Below are positions 50,540-61,151 of a stretch of 64,000 nt of DNA, in pieces. The notes under the pieces are model-generated. The model did not search any database and had not been told where the DNA came from. It saw only the letters and a program-made list of their open reading frames with translations. The translations under genes and the position numbers were made by a program. The stretch is from an uncultured bacterium (lineage in GTDB: Bacteria > Cyanobacteriota > Vampirovibrionia > Gastranaerophilales > Gastranaerophilaceae): positions 22,073 through 86,072 of the forward strand of contig CAPQCU010000008.1 of NCBI GenBank assembly GCA_948684385.1, in the 5' to 3' direction. How positions within the stretch are numbered: position 1 is the stretch's first letter; each line of letters starts with the position of its first letter.

Positions 50540-51178
50540 ATGGCGCACCATCACGAAATTTCTTATGAAAACGAAAAAAGAACACTTGTAGTTATTGTTT
50601 TTACTTTAATTGCAATGTTTGCTGAAATTGCTTACGGATATTTTACTAACTCAATGGCGCTTTTAGCTGACGGGTATCACATGGGAACACATGCGCTCGC
50701 TCTTGGATTGACTTATGCGGCTTATATTCTAATCAGAAAATACAATACTGAAAAAATCGGGACACTTGCCGGATATACAAGCTCATTGTTTTTGGGATTT
50801 ACCGGACTATGGATAATTGTTGAAGCTTTCGGTAGGTTTTTTAATCCTTTGGAAATCAGGTTTGGAGAAGCTATTCTTGTTGCAATAATCGGGCTGGTTG
50901 TTAATGTAATTTGTATTTTGATTATGGAAGGCAAGCACCATCATCATGAAGAGGTGCGTGATTATAATTTTAAAGCTGCTTACATGCATATTTTAGCAGA
51001 TGCTTTGACTTCTGTTCTTGCAATAGGAGCTCTTATTGCAGGAAAATATTTTAATTTTGTTTATCTTGATTCTTTGATTGGTATTTTAGGCGGCGTGTTA
51101 ATCTTGAAATGGGCGTTTGGGCTTTTGAAAGACACTGTTAAAATTCTTATTGACTTCCATCCAAAATTTGAGAAATAA
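50540..51178 (+). CDS. DmeF-like cation diffusion facilitator (metal exporter)
   Basis: 212 residues, six membrane helices. The helix-2 motif ADGYHMGTHALALG is that of the DmeF (Co/Ni) subgroup, helix 5 has HILADALTS, and a His-rich loop (GKHHHHEE) lies between helices 4 and 5. The N-terminus also has HHH. There is no long cytosolic C-terminal domain. It exports divalent metal in exchange for protons. Regulation by the divergent ArsR protein is strongly suggested by the operator. Confidence 0.85.
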   Translation: MAHHHEISYENEKRTLVVIVFTLIAMFAEIAYGYFTNSMALLADGYHMGTHALALGLTYAAYILIRKYNTEKIGTLAGYTSSLFLGFTGLWIIVEAFGRFFNPLEIRFGEAILVAIIGLVVNVICILIMEGKHHHHEEVRDYNFKAAYMHILADALTSVLAIGALIAGKYFNFVYLDSLIGILGGVLILKWAFGLLKDTVKILIDFHPKFEK

Positions 51179-51261
51179 ATTATATTGACGAAAAAATTTT
51201 AATATAGATAATTATTCTTACACAATATTTATAGTCTGGAAAAATTAAGGAAAATAGCAAA

Positions 51262-54200
51262 ATGAAAAAGAGAAGTAAACACTTGTTAGTTTGCAGCGTT
51301 GCTTTGAGCTTTTTATGCGCTGTAACTTTGAATTGTGCCGACGCGGCATACGTAGCTCCACCTTCGTATTCTAATGTGATTGACGGAAATAATGGCGGAC
51401 AAAGATTAGAAACGGGCAGTAATTTGGATTCTTACCATTTTTCAAATTTAAGTCCTGCTTCTGATGGTGAAAGTGGTGGAGCGTTAGATTTTACAGGATA
51501 TAATTTGAAAAATTCCTTGTTTGAAAACAATAGTGCTAACTCTGGTGGGGCTTTAAATGCCTGGGGCGAAATGCCGATGTTAAACAATGTAAGATTTGTT
51601 TCAAACTCAGCTGCTTATCTTGGTGGTGCCCTAAGGTTTGCCGGTAATGGAAGTTTTATGATGCAGCAGATTAATCATTCTGTTTTTGAAAACAATTATG
51701 CAGGAACACGCGGTGGTGCTATTCATATTAGCGGTAATCCGTATATTACACATATTATGAATACAAACTTTATAAATAATAAAGCCGGTCAGCAGGGTGG
51801 GGCTATATATTATGCACCGTCAACAGCTTCTTCAAAACTTCGTATAGAGGCAGGTGATGGCGGAACATATTATTTTTCCGGCAATAAACAGAATGTAGAA
51901 TACGGGGATGAATATGCGAAGTCAAACGCTTTATTTATTGAAAGAGGAACAGTTGAGCTCAAAACTCAAAACTCGGAAACAAGCAAACTTGTGTTTGATG
52001 ATGGCATTGAAGGAAGCGGCATTGATAATGCAAAATTGCAAATTATATCAATGGGCGGCGGAGATATTGAGTTAAACAATGAAATTAAAAATGTTTCTCT
52101 GACTCATAAATCCGGAACTCTTGTTTTAAACGGTTCAAATATGCTGGCAGAAGGTGCTTCAATTCTTAATAATGTCGATTTAACTTTTGCTCCGGATGGA
52201 GAAAGTGATATAAGATTTGATATTGCTAATGGCAAAATTGATAATTTAAATATCAGAAATCTTAATATTCAAAATACAAACGGTGAGCAGAAGATGACAA
52301 TTGCTTTTGATGCTGATTTAAAAGAGGGTCAAAGTGATTTATTTAATGTTTCCGGACAGATGACCGGCGGAATTGATTTTGATTCTGACCATTTTGAAGT
52401 AAATATTTTAGAAAACGGTGATGCTGAAGGATTTCAGCTGTTTAACAAAATTACTAACGGGTTTAGGTTTGATGGTGAGCTTGTTCAGTACAACGAGTCA
52501 ATGAAATATATTTTATCTGTTGGTGAAAACGGATTTATCAATGTTAAGAAAGACATGGCAAACGGTCTGCCTGAAGCAATTACTTCAGAAGAAGCTGTTA
52601 GAGAGTACAAAGCTTCTCCGGGAATGAATGTTTTATTAAGTGATGCTCTTGGTGCTATGACCGGAGAATCGTTAAGAATTAACATGAACGGAAATGATTT
52701 GGATGCTTGTGGTAATTCGGGTATTTTAGTTTCAGAAGGTCAAAAACTTGAGTTAAAAAGCGGAAATACTATACACAATTTCTATTCAACTTCAAACGGT
52801 GCAGTTGTAAATAATACAGGCGGAGACGTAATTGTTACGGATTCAACTATTATGAATAATACTTCTGAAGGAAAAGGCGGAGCAATTTATTCAAACGGCG
52901 GAAACGTAATTATTAACGCAGATACAAGAGATGTTGTATTCAAAGAAAATATTGCAAATAATGCTTCTGCTGTCGAAAGAATGGCAGCGCCAAACGGAAA
53001 TGATATTCATCTTGACTCAGCGGCAATGACTGTAAACGGTTCAAGAAATACTGTTTTTGAAAGCGGTATTTCCGGCGACGGTTCAATTCAGAAAAACGGT
53101 ACAGGAACAATGGTTCTTGGCGGAAATAACGCTTCTTATACCGGTGATGTTTATTATAACGGAGGAATGACTCAGCTTCAGTCGGGTGCGTCTTATTTTA
53201 ACGCTCAAAATACGCATTTTGCAAATAATGCGGGATTAAGCCTGATAAATAACAGTGCGGAAGATAATGTAAACTTCGGTAATTTACATTTGGATGGTAA
53301 TGCAAGAATAGGAATTGATATTGATGCAACAAGAGGCAGAAGTGATAAGTTCGGTGCAGATAGCTTAACAGGTGAAGGTAAAATTATTATCGACAACATT
53401 AATCTTACTGCTCTTGGTGACCCGACTCTTGCAAATATGAATTTTGAAGTTATCTCTCTTGATGTAGATAATGGAAGTCCTTTAATTGGTAATGTTGAGC
53501 TTGGCTCTTCTTCAGGAACAGAAGTTCTGGGCCCGATTTACAAATACAAATCAAGTTATAATCCTGCAACCGGCATGATGTCTTTAAATGGCGGCGGAGC
53601 TACAAGTGACGGATATAACCCTGCAGTACTTGCTTCTCCGATTGCGGCTTTAATTGGCGGATATCTGACCCAGCTTAACTCTTATGATATGGCATTTTAC
53701 AATTCAGATATGTATATGCTCAAAACCCGTAAACAGAGAGAAGCTTTGAAGCTTAAGAATAGATACGCTTCTAACGAAGGCGGTATTTTCTCTCCGATTA
53801 TGGATCCATATAAAGATGAAAATGTCTGGTTTAAACCTTATTCTGTGTTTGAAAACGTAAAACTTCAGAGAGGTCCTAAAGTTTCAAATGTGGCTTACGG
53901 TTCATTCTTCGGGTATGACAGCGAGCTTAAAGATATCGGACACGGATTTGACGGTATGTGGTCTTTATACGCAGGATATAACGGCAGCCACCAGTCTTAT
54001 CTCGGTAACGGAATCTGGCAAAACGGCGGTACTTTAGGTGCAACAGGTGTTGTTTACAAGAATAACTTCTTTTCTGCTTTGACGGCTAACGTAGGAGCAA
54101 ATTCGGGCAGTGCGGACACAATGTACGGCACAGATAATTTTTCAATGCTTATGACCGGTATTGCTTCAAAAACCGGATATAACTGGGAACTTTTCAAAGA

Positions 54201-54579
54201 AAGAATGATTATCCAGCCGCATTATCTAATGTCTTACAGCTTTGTAAACACTTTTGATTATACAAACGCAGCAGGCTTAAGTATAAACTCACAGCCTTTG
54301 AATGCAATCCAGATTTCTCCGGGATTGAGAGTAATTGGTAATTTACCGAAAGGTTGGAAGCCGTATTTAAACTTCTCAATTGTATGGAATATTATGGATG
54401 ACATAAGATTTAAGGCAAACAATGTTGCTCTGCCTGAGATGAGTGTTAAACCTTATTTCAATTACGGGTTTGGTGTTCAAAAGACAGGCGAAAGAGTCGG
54501 AGGTTTCCTGCAGACCCTGTTTAGATCCGGTGGAAGATCCGGTGTTGCTTTTCAGGCAGGTTTCAATATCGCATTATAA
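51262..54579 (+). CDS. Autotransporter with Pmp-like GGA[IL]/FxxN repeats
   Basis: 1105 residues. The signal peptide is MKKRSKHLLVCSVALSFLCA. The passenger (to about 820) is beta-helical with repeated GGAL/GGAI and F-x-x-N units, e.g. GGALNAWGEMPMLNNVRFVS, FENNYAGTRGGAIHI and FINNKAGQQGGAIYY, the repeat pattern of chlamydial polymorphic membrane proteins. A motif FESGISGDGSIQKNGTGTMV is typical of autotransporter repeats. The last 270 residues form a predicted beta-barrel (MWSLYAGYNG... to FQAGFNIAL). Likely a type V surface adhesin. Own terminator. Confidence 0.8.
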   Translation: MKKRSKHLLVCSVALSFLCAVTLNCADAAYVAPPSYSNVIDGNNGGQRLETGSNLDSYHFSNLSPASDGESGGALDFTGYNLKNSLFENNSANSGGALNAWGEMPMLNNVRFVSNSAAYLGGALRFAGNGSFMMQQINHSVFENNYAGTRGGAIHISGNPYITHIMNTNFINNKAGQQGGAIYYAPSTASSKLRIEAGDGGTYYFSGNKQNVEYGDEYAKSNALFIERGTVELKTQNSETSKLVFDDGIEGSGIDNAKLQIISMGGGDIELNNEIKNVSLTHKSGTLVLNGSNMLAEGASILNNVDLTFAPDGESDIRFDIANGKIDNLNIRNLNIQNTNGEQKMTIAFDADLKEGQSDLFNVSGQMTGGIDFDSDHFEVNILENGDAEGFQLFNKITNGFRFDGELVQYNESMKYILSVGENGFINVKKDMANGLPEAITSEEAVREYKASPGMNVLLSDALGAMTGESLRINMNGNDLDACGNSGILVSEGQKLELKSGNTIHNFYSTSNGAVVNNTGGDVIVTDSTIMNNTSEGKGGAIYSNGGNVIINADTRDVVFKENIANNASAVERMAAPNGNDIHLDSAAMTVNGSRNTVFESGISGDGSIQKNGTGTMVLGGNNASYTGDVYYNGGMTQLQSGASYFNAQNTHFANNAGLSLINNSAEDNVNFGNLHLDGNARIGIDIDATRGRSDKFGADSLTGEGKIIIDNINLTALGDPTLANMNFEVISLDVDNGSPLIGNVELGSSSGTEVLGPIYKYKSSYNPATGMMSLNGGGATSDGYNPAVLASPIAALIGGYLTQLNSYDMAFYNSDMYMLKTRKQREALKLKNRYASNEGGIFSPIMDPYKDENVWFKPYSVFENVKLQRGPKVSNVAYGSFFGYDSELKDIGHGFDGMWSLYAGYNGSHQSYLGNGIWQNGGTLGATGVVYKNNFFSALTANVGANSGSADTMYGTDNFSMLMTGIASKTGYNWELFKERMIIQPHYLMSYSFVNTFDYTNAAGLSINSQPLNAIQISPGLRVIGNLPKGWKPYLNFSIVWNIMDDIRFKANNVALPEMSVKPYFNYGFGVQKTGERVGGFLQTLFRSGGRSGVAFQAGFNIAL

Positions 54580-54583
54580 TAGT

Positions 54584-54616
54584 AAAAAAGAGAGGATTTT
54601 TATCCTCTCTTTTTTA
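54584..54616 (+). terminator. Intrinsic terminator of the autotransporter gene
   Basis: AGAGAGGAT and ATCCTCTCT pair around TTTT, preceded by A-run and followed by T-run. Confidence 0.88.
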
Positions 54617-54703
54617 TCAAATATTAAAATTTCCTTAATTTTTTACGATTTTAATAAAATTTGTTATATAAATATAATTGTAAATGAATAGGAGGATTAT
54701 ATC

Positions 54704-54991
54704 ATGGCATTAAAACCATTACAGGACAGAATTGTTATCAGAGTTATTGAAGATACAGAACAAACTTCCGGCGGGATTTTTATTCCGGACAGTGCAAAAG
54801 AAAAACCTCAAAAAGGTGAAGTTGTAGCTGTTGGCGAAGGAAAGACTAACGACAAAGGCGAAAAAGAACCTATGGAAGTTAAAGTAGGGGATGTTATTCT
54901 TTACGCTAAATATGCAGGTACAGAAGTTAAGATGGATGGAGTTGAATACAAAATTCTTTCAATCAAAGATGCATTAGCAGTATTAGTATAG
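54704..54991 (+). CDS. groES: Co-chaperonin GroES
   Basis: 95 residues. MALKPLQDRIVIRVIEDTEQ, the mobile loop TSGGIFIPDSAKEKPQ and VGDVILYAKYAGTEVK are typical GroES. It caps the GroEL cage during protein folding. RBS AGGAGG. No CIRCE element (HrcA operator) is seen upstream, only AT-rich promoter-like sequence. groEL follows 13 bp downstream. Confidence 0.97.
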   Translation: MALKPLQDRIVIRVIEDTEQTSGGIFIPDSAKEKPQKGEVVAVGEGKTNDKGEKEPMEVKVGDVILYAKYAGTEVKMDGVEYKILSIKDALAVLV

Positions 54992-55001
54992 GAGAAAATA
55001 A

Positions 55002-56654
<1,653 letters not shown>

Positions 56655-56677
56655 TTCATTCAGGTTAAATTTTTATC

Positions 56678-56715
56678 AGAGGTGGCGGATGCGCAGCATC
56701 CGCCACCTCTTCTTA
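56678..56715 (+). terminator. Intrinsic terminator of groESL
   Basis: A 15-bp GC-rich stem (56678-56692 with 56696-56710, GAGGTGGCGGATGC and its complement) with loop GCA and T-rich tail. Confidence 0.88.
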
Positions 56716-56928
56716 TTGTAATTCTGCTTTAAAATTCTCAACTTTTCTCAATAATTTTTCTGACTTTTCAACCAGAACTTCGCTAATTGTCATTGCATCT
56801 CCTTCGTGCATCTCCCGGCTTTCAACAAACATAATTTCTTTTAACATTCTAATCAAACAGTCTATACACCAAAAATCTTTTTCCAAGCTTTTGAAATTTT
56901 CAGTAAGAGTTTTTTTCTGTTTTGTCAT
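56713..56928 (-). CDS. Small helical protein, unknown
   Basis: ATG at 56928 with AGAGG upstream; 71 residues. Entirely helical and charged, with a CIDC pair (FWCIDCLIRML) and a coiled-coil-like end (VLVEKSEKLLRKVENF). No known domain. It is divergent from the small HTH gene at 57059. Confidence 0.5.
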   Translation of the reverse strand: MTKQKKTLTENFKSLEKDFWCIDCLIRMLKEIMFVESREMHEGDAMTISEVLVEKSEKLLRKVENFKAELQ

Positions 56929-57058
56929 AGCAACCTCTTTTGTTAAGTAATATTTCAAGTCATGCGTAAAATATGACGCATAAAATTTGTATAATACGTA
57001 AATGATAATGTAATCTTACTTATTTGTCAACTAACTGACGAATGTATATAATAAAAGT

Positions 57059-57271
57059 ATGAAATTACTTGTTAAAGAACAAATAAAAACGCTATTAGCA
57101 CAAGAAGGTCTGATGTTAAAAGAACTTGCTTTGATGATTTCTGAGCATACAGGCAAACAATGTACGCCTGATTCTTTATCACAAAAATTGCGCAGAGGTT
57201 CTTTGACTTACAACGAAACCTTAATGATAGCAGAGTTGTTGGGCTATGAAATAAGTTTTAATAAGATTTAA
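57059..57271 (+). CDS. Small phage-type DNA-binding protein
   Basis: 70 residues. VKEQIKTLLAQEGLMLKELA, then DSLSQKLRRGSLTYNETLMI and AELLGYEISF, resembles small XRE-like proteins of phage and prophage origin ('...LA..I...TG...T..SLS.KL.RGTL.Y.E...IA..LGY.I'). Ribosome binding site weak. A frameshifted HTH gene follows. Confidence 0.6.
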   Translation: MKLLVKEQIKTLLAQEGLMLKELALMISEHTGKQCTPDSLSQKLRRGSLTYNETLMIAELLGYEISFNKI

Positions 57272-57317
57272 GCAAAAAATTTTTTTACGTGTTTTACTCA
57301 TAAAGAAGGAGTAAAAT

Positions 57318-57796
57318 ATGTTATTAATATCAAACCAGTACAATTACAATACAGCTTTCGGGACAAAACAAATTCCACGCGACGAGCTGGAAGCTCTTTT
57401 GAAAAAAGACAAGACTATTGCTCAGATTGCAAAAAAGTTTAATGTTTCAACGGATACTATACGATTACGAATAAAACAATATGATTTTACGCTTCCTTCC
57501 GAAAAGCTTCGCGAACGTTATCAAAATAAGCTTTGCCTCTTATACAGCAAGGTGTTTCGTTTGCGAATGTGCGTAAAATGACAGGAATTAGCGAGGAATA
57601 TTGCTATCAGCAGATGAAAAAAAATAAGAGCGTTAATCCGCGTCAGGTTCGAAATGAAATGATTGAAAAGCTCTATTATGAAGGTAAATCTGACAAAGAA
57701 ATCGGAGAAATAGTATCTCTTCATGAAAGTACGGTAAAACATATTCGCATGAAACGGGGCTGGGTAAAGTTCCAACGCAAAACGAGAGATTTATAA
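57318..57796 (+). pseudogene. HTH-domain protein with a frameshift near 57530
   Basis: The first frame (57318-57581) encodes MLLISNQYNYNTAFGTKQIP, then a helix-turn-helix (LLKKDKTIAQIAKKFNVSTD, TIRLRIKQY). A second frame begins at 57533 and encodes another (GVSFANVRKMTGISEEYCYQ) and a third (LYYEGKSDKEIGEIVSLHES). The second frame continues the logic of the first: RYQNK then [A]LPLIQQGVS if one base is restored near AATAAGCTTTG. The intact protein would have about 159 residues and three HTH units. It could be a true mutation, sequencing error or recoding. Confidence 0.6.
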
Positions 57797-59369
57797 TTTA
57801 TTATAAATCGTGTTGTACTGTTCAATTACTTCAAAGTTCCATCCGCTATCTATGTTCATAGCATTTTTGATTAGCAAATTCCAGCTCGAAGGGTTGTTTG
57901 TATATAAGTTTAAAGCTTTTTCTGTTATCTTTAGGAAGCTTGCAAAGCTGTCTTCATCATTTGTAAGCTTTGCTCTTGTTTTAAATCCGCATCCTGAGGT
58001 CATATCATCAAAAATATCTGAAATAGTATCGTTATAAATTCCGTTTCTTGAAGCTACCGGAATGCATCCGTATTTAAGTGCAAGAAGATGAAGCTCCGAT
58101 GTCGGGTTTTCTCTTGCAGGAAGAAGTGTTAAATCCGCAGACGCATAGAACTGCGAAAGGTTGATTTTCCCGTCAATAAACAGCCATTTGCCGGCAAGCT
58201 CCTCTTTCTGCTCCAGATATTCAACCCAGGATTTCACGCTGCTATTTTGAAGTCCTTCCGGCATGTTAACAATAACTTGAACATTTTTGTATTCTTCAAG
58301 AAGCTTAAGTAAAATTGTAAGCGCAATATCAGCACCTTCCGGGAAAATTTCTGTAGAAAATTTGCAGAAGATTAAAGGAGTTTCTGTTGCAGTATCAAGA
58401 TATCCTTTAATTTGGTGCTCTTTGTTTTCAAAGAATTTTGTGTCAATAAAATTTGTTCTTATTCTGGCTTTTGAAAATTCTCTTACAAGATATTTTTTGT
58501 TTCTTGCGCGGTATTCTCTAAAATTTTCCTGTGTAAATTGTTTGTATACAGTATTTTGTTCTTTATCTTCATATCCGTAAGAAATCCAGTTGCTTCTGCG
58601 TTTTCTTTTTTTTGATTATATCGTACAATACTCCGGAAAGTTCAGGATTTTCAAGCAGTTCTTCGTAATATGTTTTTGATAAAGCAGCCCAGCCGTTTGC
58701 TTGTTTAAGGGTTTGATACATTATGTTTTTGCAGAGATTTGAGCCAAGTTCAAACTTAGAAAAATCATCAACAGTTAATAAAACTTTTGTTCTGTTTACC
58801 CCTATATTTACCCCCTTCCCTTCAAATTCCGAACCTAAGAAGAACGGGAAATTATCGGAGTGGACAATATCAGGTTTGAATTTTTTTGTAATATGTCTTG
58901 CAACTTTTGCAAACAGGGCTAAGTATTGGAAACTTTGCGGCTCATATTCATCAAAAGCTGTTGAGTGTATTCCGTAGATTTCAATATTTTCTTTAATGTC
59001 TTTGAATTTGTACAAAGAAGCTGTGTATTTAATATTTCTGATTGAAAAATCAAAATCCTGATTGAGTTTTGTTAATCCTTCCGGATTTTTTATCGGCATT
59101 AATATTCTGAATTTCTTATCGGGATATTGTTTTCTAAATGCTGAAATATAGTCTATCGGAGGTTTTCCGGTTGTAATGTATAAAATATTTTTGAAATTCT
59201 TATCTACAGGATGGATGTAGGAAGAAAGAATTTTTCTAAAAAGCCTGTAGTGAGTTTTAAATTGGCGCACCAGTGCTGATTCTTCCGAAAACTTTTCGGA
59301 AATTTTTGCGTTAGAAGCGTTATATAGAATATCAATCTCTTTCAAATGTGTTTCTAAATTCTCTTCCAT
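57791..59369 (-). pseudogene. Glycogen/starch synthase-like glycosyltransferase, frameshifted at an A8 run
   Basis: Two minus-strand frames make one protein of about 525 residues. The first half (59369 to about 58607, from MEENLETHLKEIDIL) has KPDIVHSDNFPFF. The second half, in another frame, resumes with WISYGYEDKEQNTVYKQF and contains LTLLPARENPTSELHLLALK, YGCIPVASRNGIYNDTISDI and FDDMTSGCGF, the donor-site region of GT5 synthases. The frames join at eight A residues (about 58606-58613); seven would restore the frame. The K-T-G-G-L motif is not evident, so it is a divergent member. Slippage on A8 could still yield protein. Confidence 0.6.
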
Positions 59370-59413
59370 ATTTTTTAAGTTATCATATAGTAAGGCTGAA
59401 ATCAAGTTTACTA

Positions 59414-59443
59414 TTGACAAATTTATGAGTTTTGAATTATACT
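59414..59443 (+). promoter_or_regulatory. Consensus promoter of a predicted small RNA
   Basis: TTGACA (59414-59419) and TATACT (59438-59443), spacing 18 bp. It is one of the best sigma-70-like promoters in the window, and no sizeable gene follows within 170 bp. Confidence 0.65.
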
Positions 59444-59449
59444 TTTTGT

Positions 59450-59605
59450 ACTATGAAGAACGCACAAATTGTATTAACAAATACATATTCATCCTCCACA
59501 TGTTCCGGTAAAATGCGGGACGTGGGTTATTTTGGTGCGTAAGTTTTATATGTAACAGAATTTAAGCTTTTAAAAAGTCCCGTTTGGTATAGACGGGACT
59601 TTTTT
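59450..59605 (+). ncRNA. Predicted small RNA (about 155 nt) with own promoter and terminator
   Basis: The transcript from near 59450 ends at a strong terminator (AAAAGTCCCGT and ACGGGACTTTT, 59573-59602). Inside, ACGCAC (about 59461) can pair with GTGCGT (about 59536), enclosing a hairpin CCAC..GTTCCG/CGGGAC.GTGG. Between them lies an unpaired TTCATCCTCCACATG with an anti-Shine-Dalgarno core. A 29-codon frame (59453-59542, MKNAQIVLTNTYSSSTCSGK...) starts almost at the 5' end without a ribosome binding site; I favour a non-coding RNA but a leaderless peptide is possible. Confidence 0.55.
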
Positions 59606-59626
59606 GTTGCGCAGAAAGGACAATTA

Positions 59627-61108
59627 ATGAATATAAACGGAGTTAACAATGTAAACTTTAAAGGGCCGCTTGACGGGATGGTGACCTGTGCGCTTAGAGC
59701 TTGCGATATGAATGAAATGGTTAATGCAGTCGGACTGGATGTCGGCGCTATGGTTATTCCGAGGGCTTATTATGATACAAAAGCAAGAAACGAATACGCA
59801 GGAGCCGAAACTTTTATTCGCGAAGCGAGCGGAACTTTTATTAACTGTCTTTCTGCGGGATTGTTTGCAATGGGGATATCGAAAGTTGCTTCTAAGAAAA
59901 TTCAGCCGGATGTTAAAATAAATCCCGACAGCTGGTATTCTGAAGAGTCTTTAACAGCTTTAAAAAAAGTCTGGAATAAAACCGGAAACATTGATGAGTA
60001 TTTGAATACCGTGCTTGATAATTTATCAGGTGCAGAGAAAAGACAAGTTGACTGGAATAATGTTGAGTGGATTGACGAAACGCGCTGGAAAAAAATCAGG
60101 TGGGATAATCAAAAATATGAAGGTGTTGAAAACAGGCTTAAAACTAAAGACGGATTTGTTAAGGCATTTAAGTCTCTAATAAATGATAAAAATATTACAA
60201 AAGATGACAGAAAATGTGTTTTATCAATCATGGAAAAACGTCTTGTTAATGTGCTTGGAGCAGAGCGAAACGTAACGTTAAATATTGAAGGTCAAAAATA
60301 TTCTTCAAAACTTGAAAATATTTTACGTGATACGCTTGATGCAGGTAAAGATATTTTCATAAAACATAGCTCTGGAGAAGTTGAACAAATTATCAATAAG
60401 ACTTTGAAGGTTAATAAAGTTAAAGCTTTTGGTGCAATTGCTGCTTCTTGTGTTTTAGGTTTAACCAATCAGGCTTTGAACAGAAAAATTACAGAAAAAC
60501 GCACCGGAGTTAAAGGATTTGTCGGGGATGTTGGTTATGGCACAGAGGGCGCTTGCGCCTGCGAAGACAAGTATTTACCTGCCAAAAAGATTGGCGCAAG
60601 CGCCCTTATGGTTGGTATGATTTTTGCGACAATGGGTGTAAAAAATCTGAAACAGTTTGCAAAGAAACTTGAATTTACAGGACCTGTAACCGGCGGAAAC
60701 GCTATTAAAACGGTTTACGGCGCTACGATTGTCGGCAGATTTCTGGCTGCGGATAACGGAACAGAGCTCAGAGAGTCTATGACAAGAGATTATTTAGGGT
60801 TCTTAAACTGGCTTGTGTTTGGCGGTTTCTTTGCAAAAGGGGTTGCAAATCTTCTTGATAGAAAAGGTCAGGATTTGTTTAACTATACAAAACAGGGTAA
60901 AGGTTTAAAACACTGGCTTAATGATATGAGCTTAAAGACTCATAATGAGATTGCTTCAAAGGGCAGTGCGTTTGCGAAAAAGAATATGTGGAAGATAAAT
61001 CTTGCACAGGCTTCAGGAATTGCGTATTCTGCGATAACGCTTGGTATTTTGCTTCCGATGCTGAACGCGAAAGTTACAAAGATGAAAGCAAAAAAGAATA
61101 AGCATTGA
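59627..61108 (+). CDS. Lineage-specific protein with NF-K-G N-terminus and membrane segments
   Basis: 493 residues. The N-terminus MNINGVNNVNFKGPLDG carries the recurrent signature. A mixed middle domain (about 100-265) is followed by several hydrophobic segments (about 272-288, 325-342, 370-390, 400-420 and 460-480) with little charge between, suggesting membrane association. No catalytic motif is recognised. RBS GAAAGGA. It lies between the predicted sRNA and the structured RNA copy B. Possibly a secreted or envelope protein of this lineage. Confidence 0.6.
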   Translation: MNINGVNNVNFKGPLDGMVTCALRACDMNEMVNAVGLDVGAMVIPRAYYDTKARNEYAGAETFIREASGTFINCLSAGLFAMGISKVASKKIQPDVKINPDSWYSEESLTALKKVWNKTGNIDEYLNTVLDNLSGAEKRQVDWNNVEWIDETRWKKIRWDNQKYEGVENRLKTKDGFVKAFKSLINDKNITKDDRKCVLSIMEKRLVNVLGAERNVTLNIEGQKYSSKLENILRDTLDAGKDIFIKHSSGEVEQIINKTLKVNKVKAFGAIAASCVLGLTNQALNRKITEKRTGVKGFVGDVGYGTEGACACEDKYLPAKKIGASALMVGMIFATMGVKNLKQFAKKLEFTGPVTGGNAIKTVYGATIVGRFLAADNGTELRESMTRDYLGFLNWLVFGGFFAKGVANLLDRKGQDLFNYTKQGKGLKHWLNDMSLKTHNEIASKGSAFAKKNMWKINLAQASGIAYSAITLGILLPMLNAKVTKMKAKKNKH

Positions 61109-61151
61109 TAAAAAACGAATTTGTTGATACAATATATTTGTACATTAAAAA

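Noticed and set aside
54620..54703. CIRCE/HrcA operator upstream of groES
   Set aside because: No TTAGCACTC-N9-GAGTGCTAA or close variant is present.
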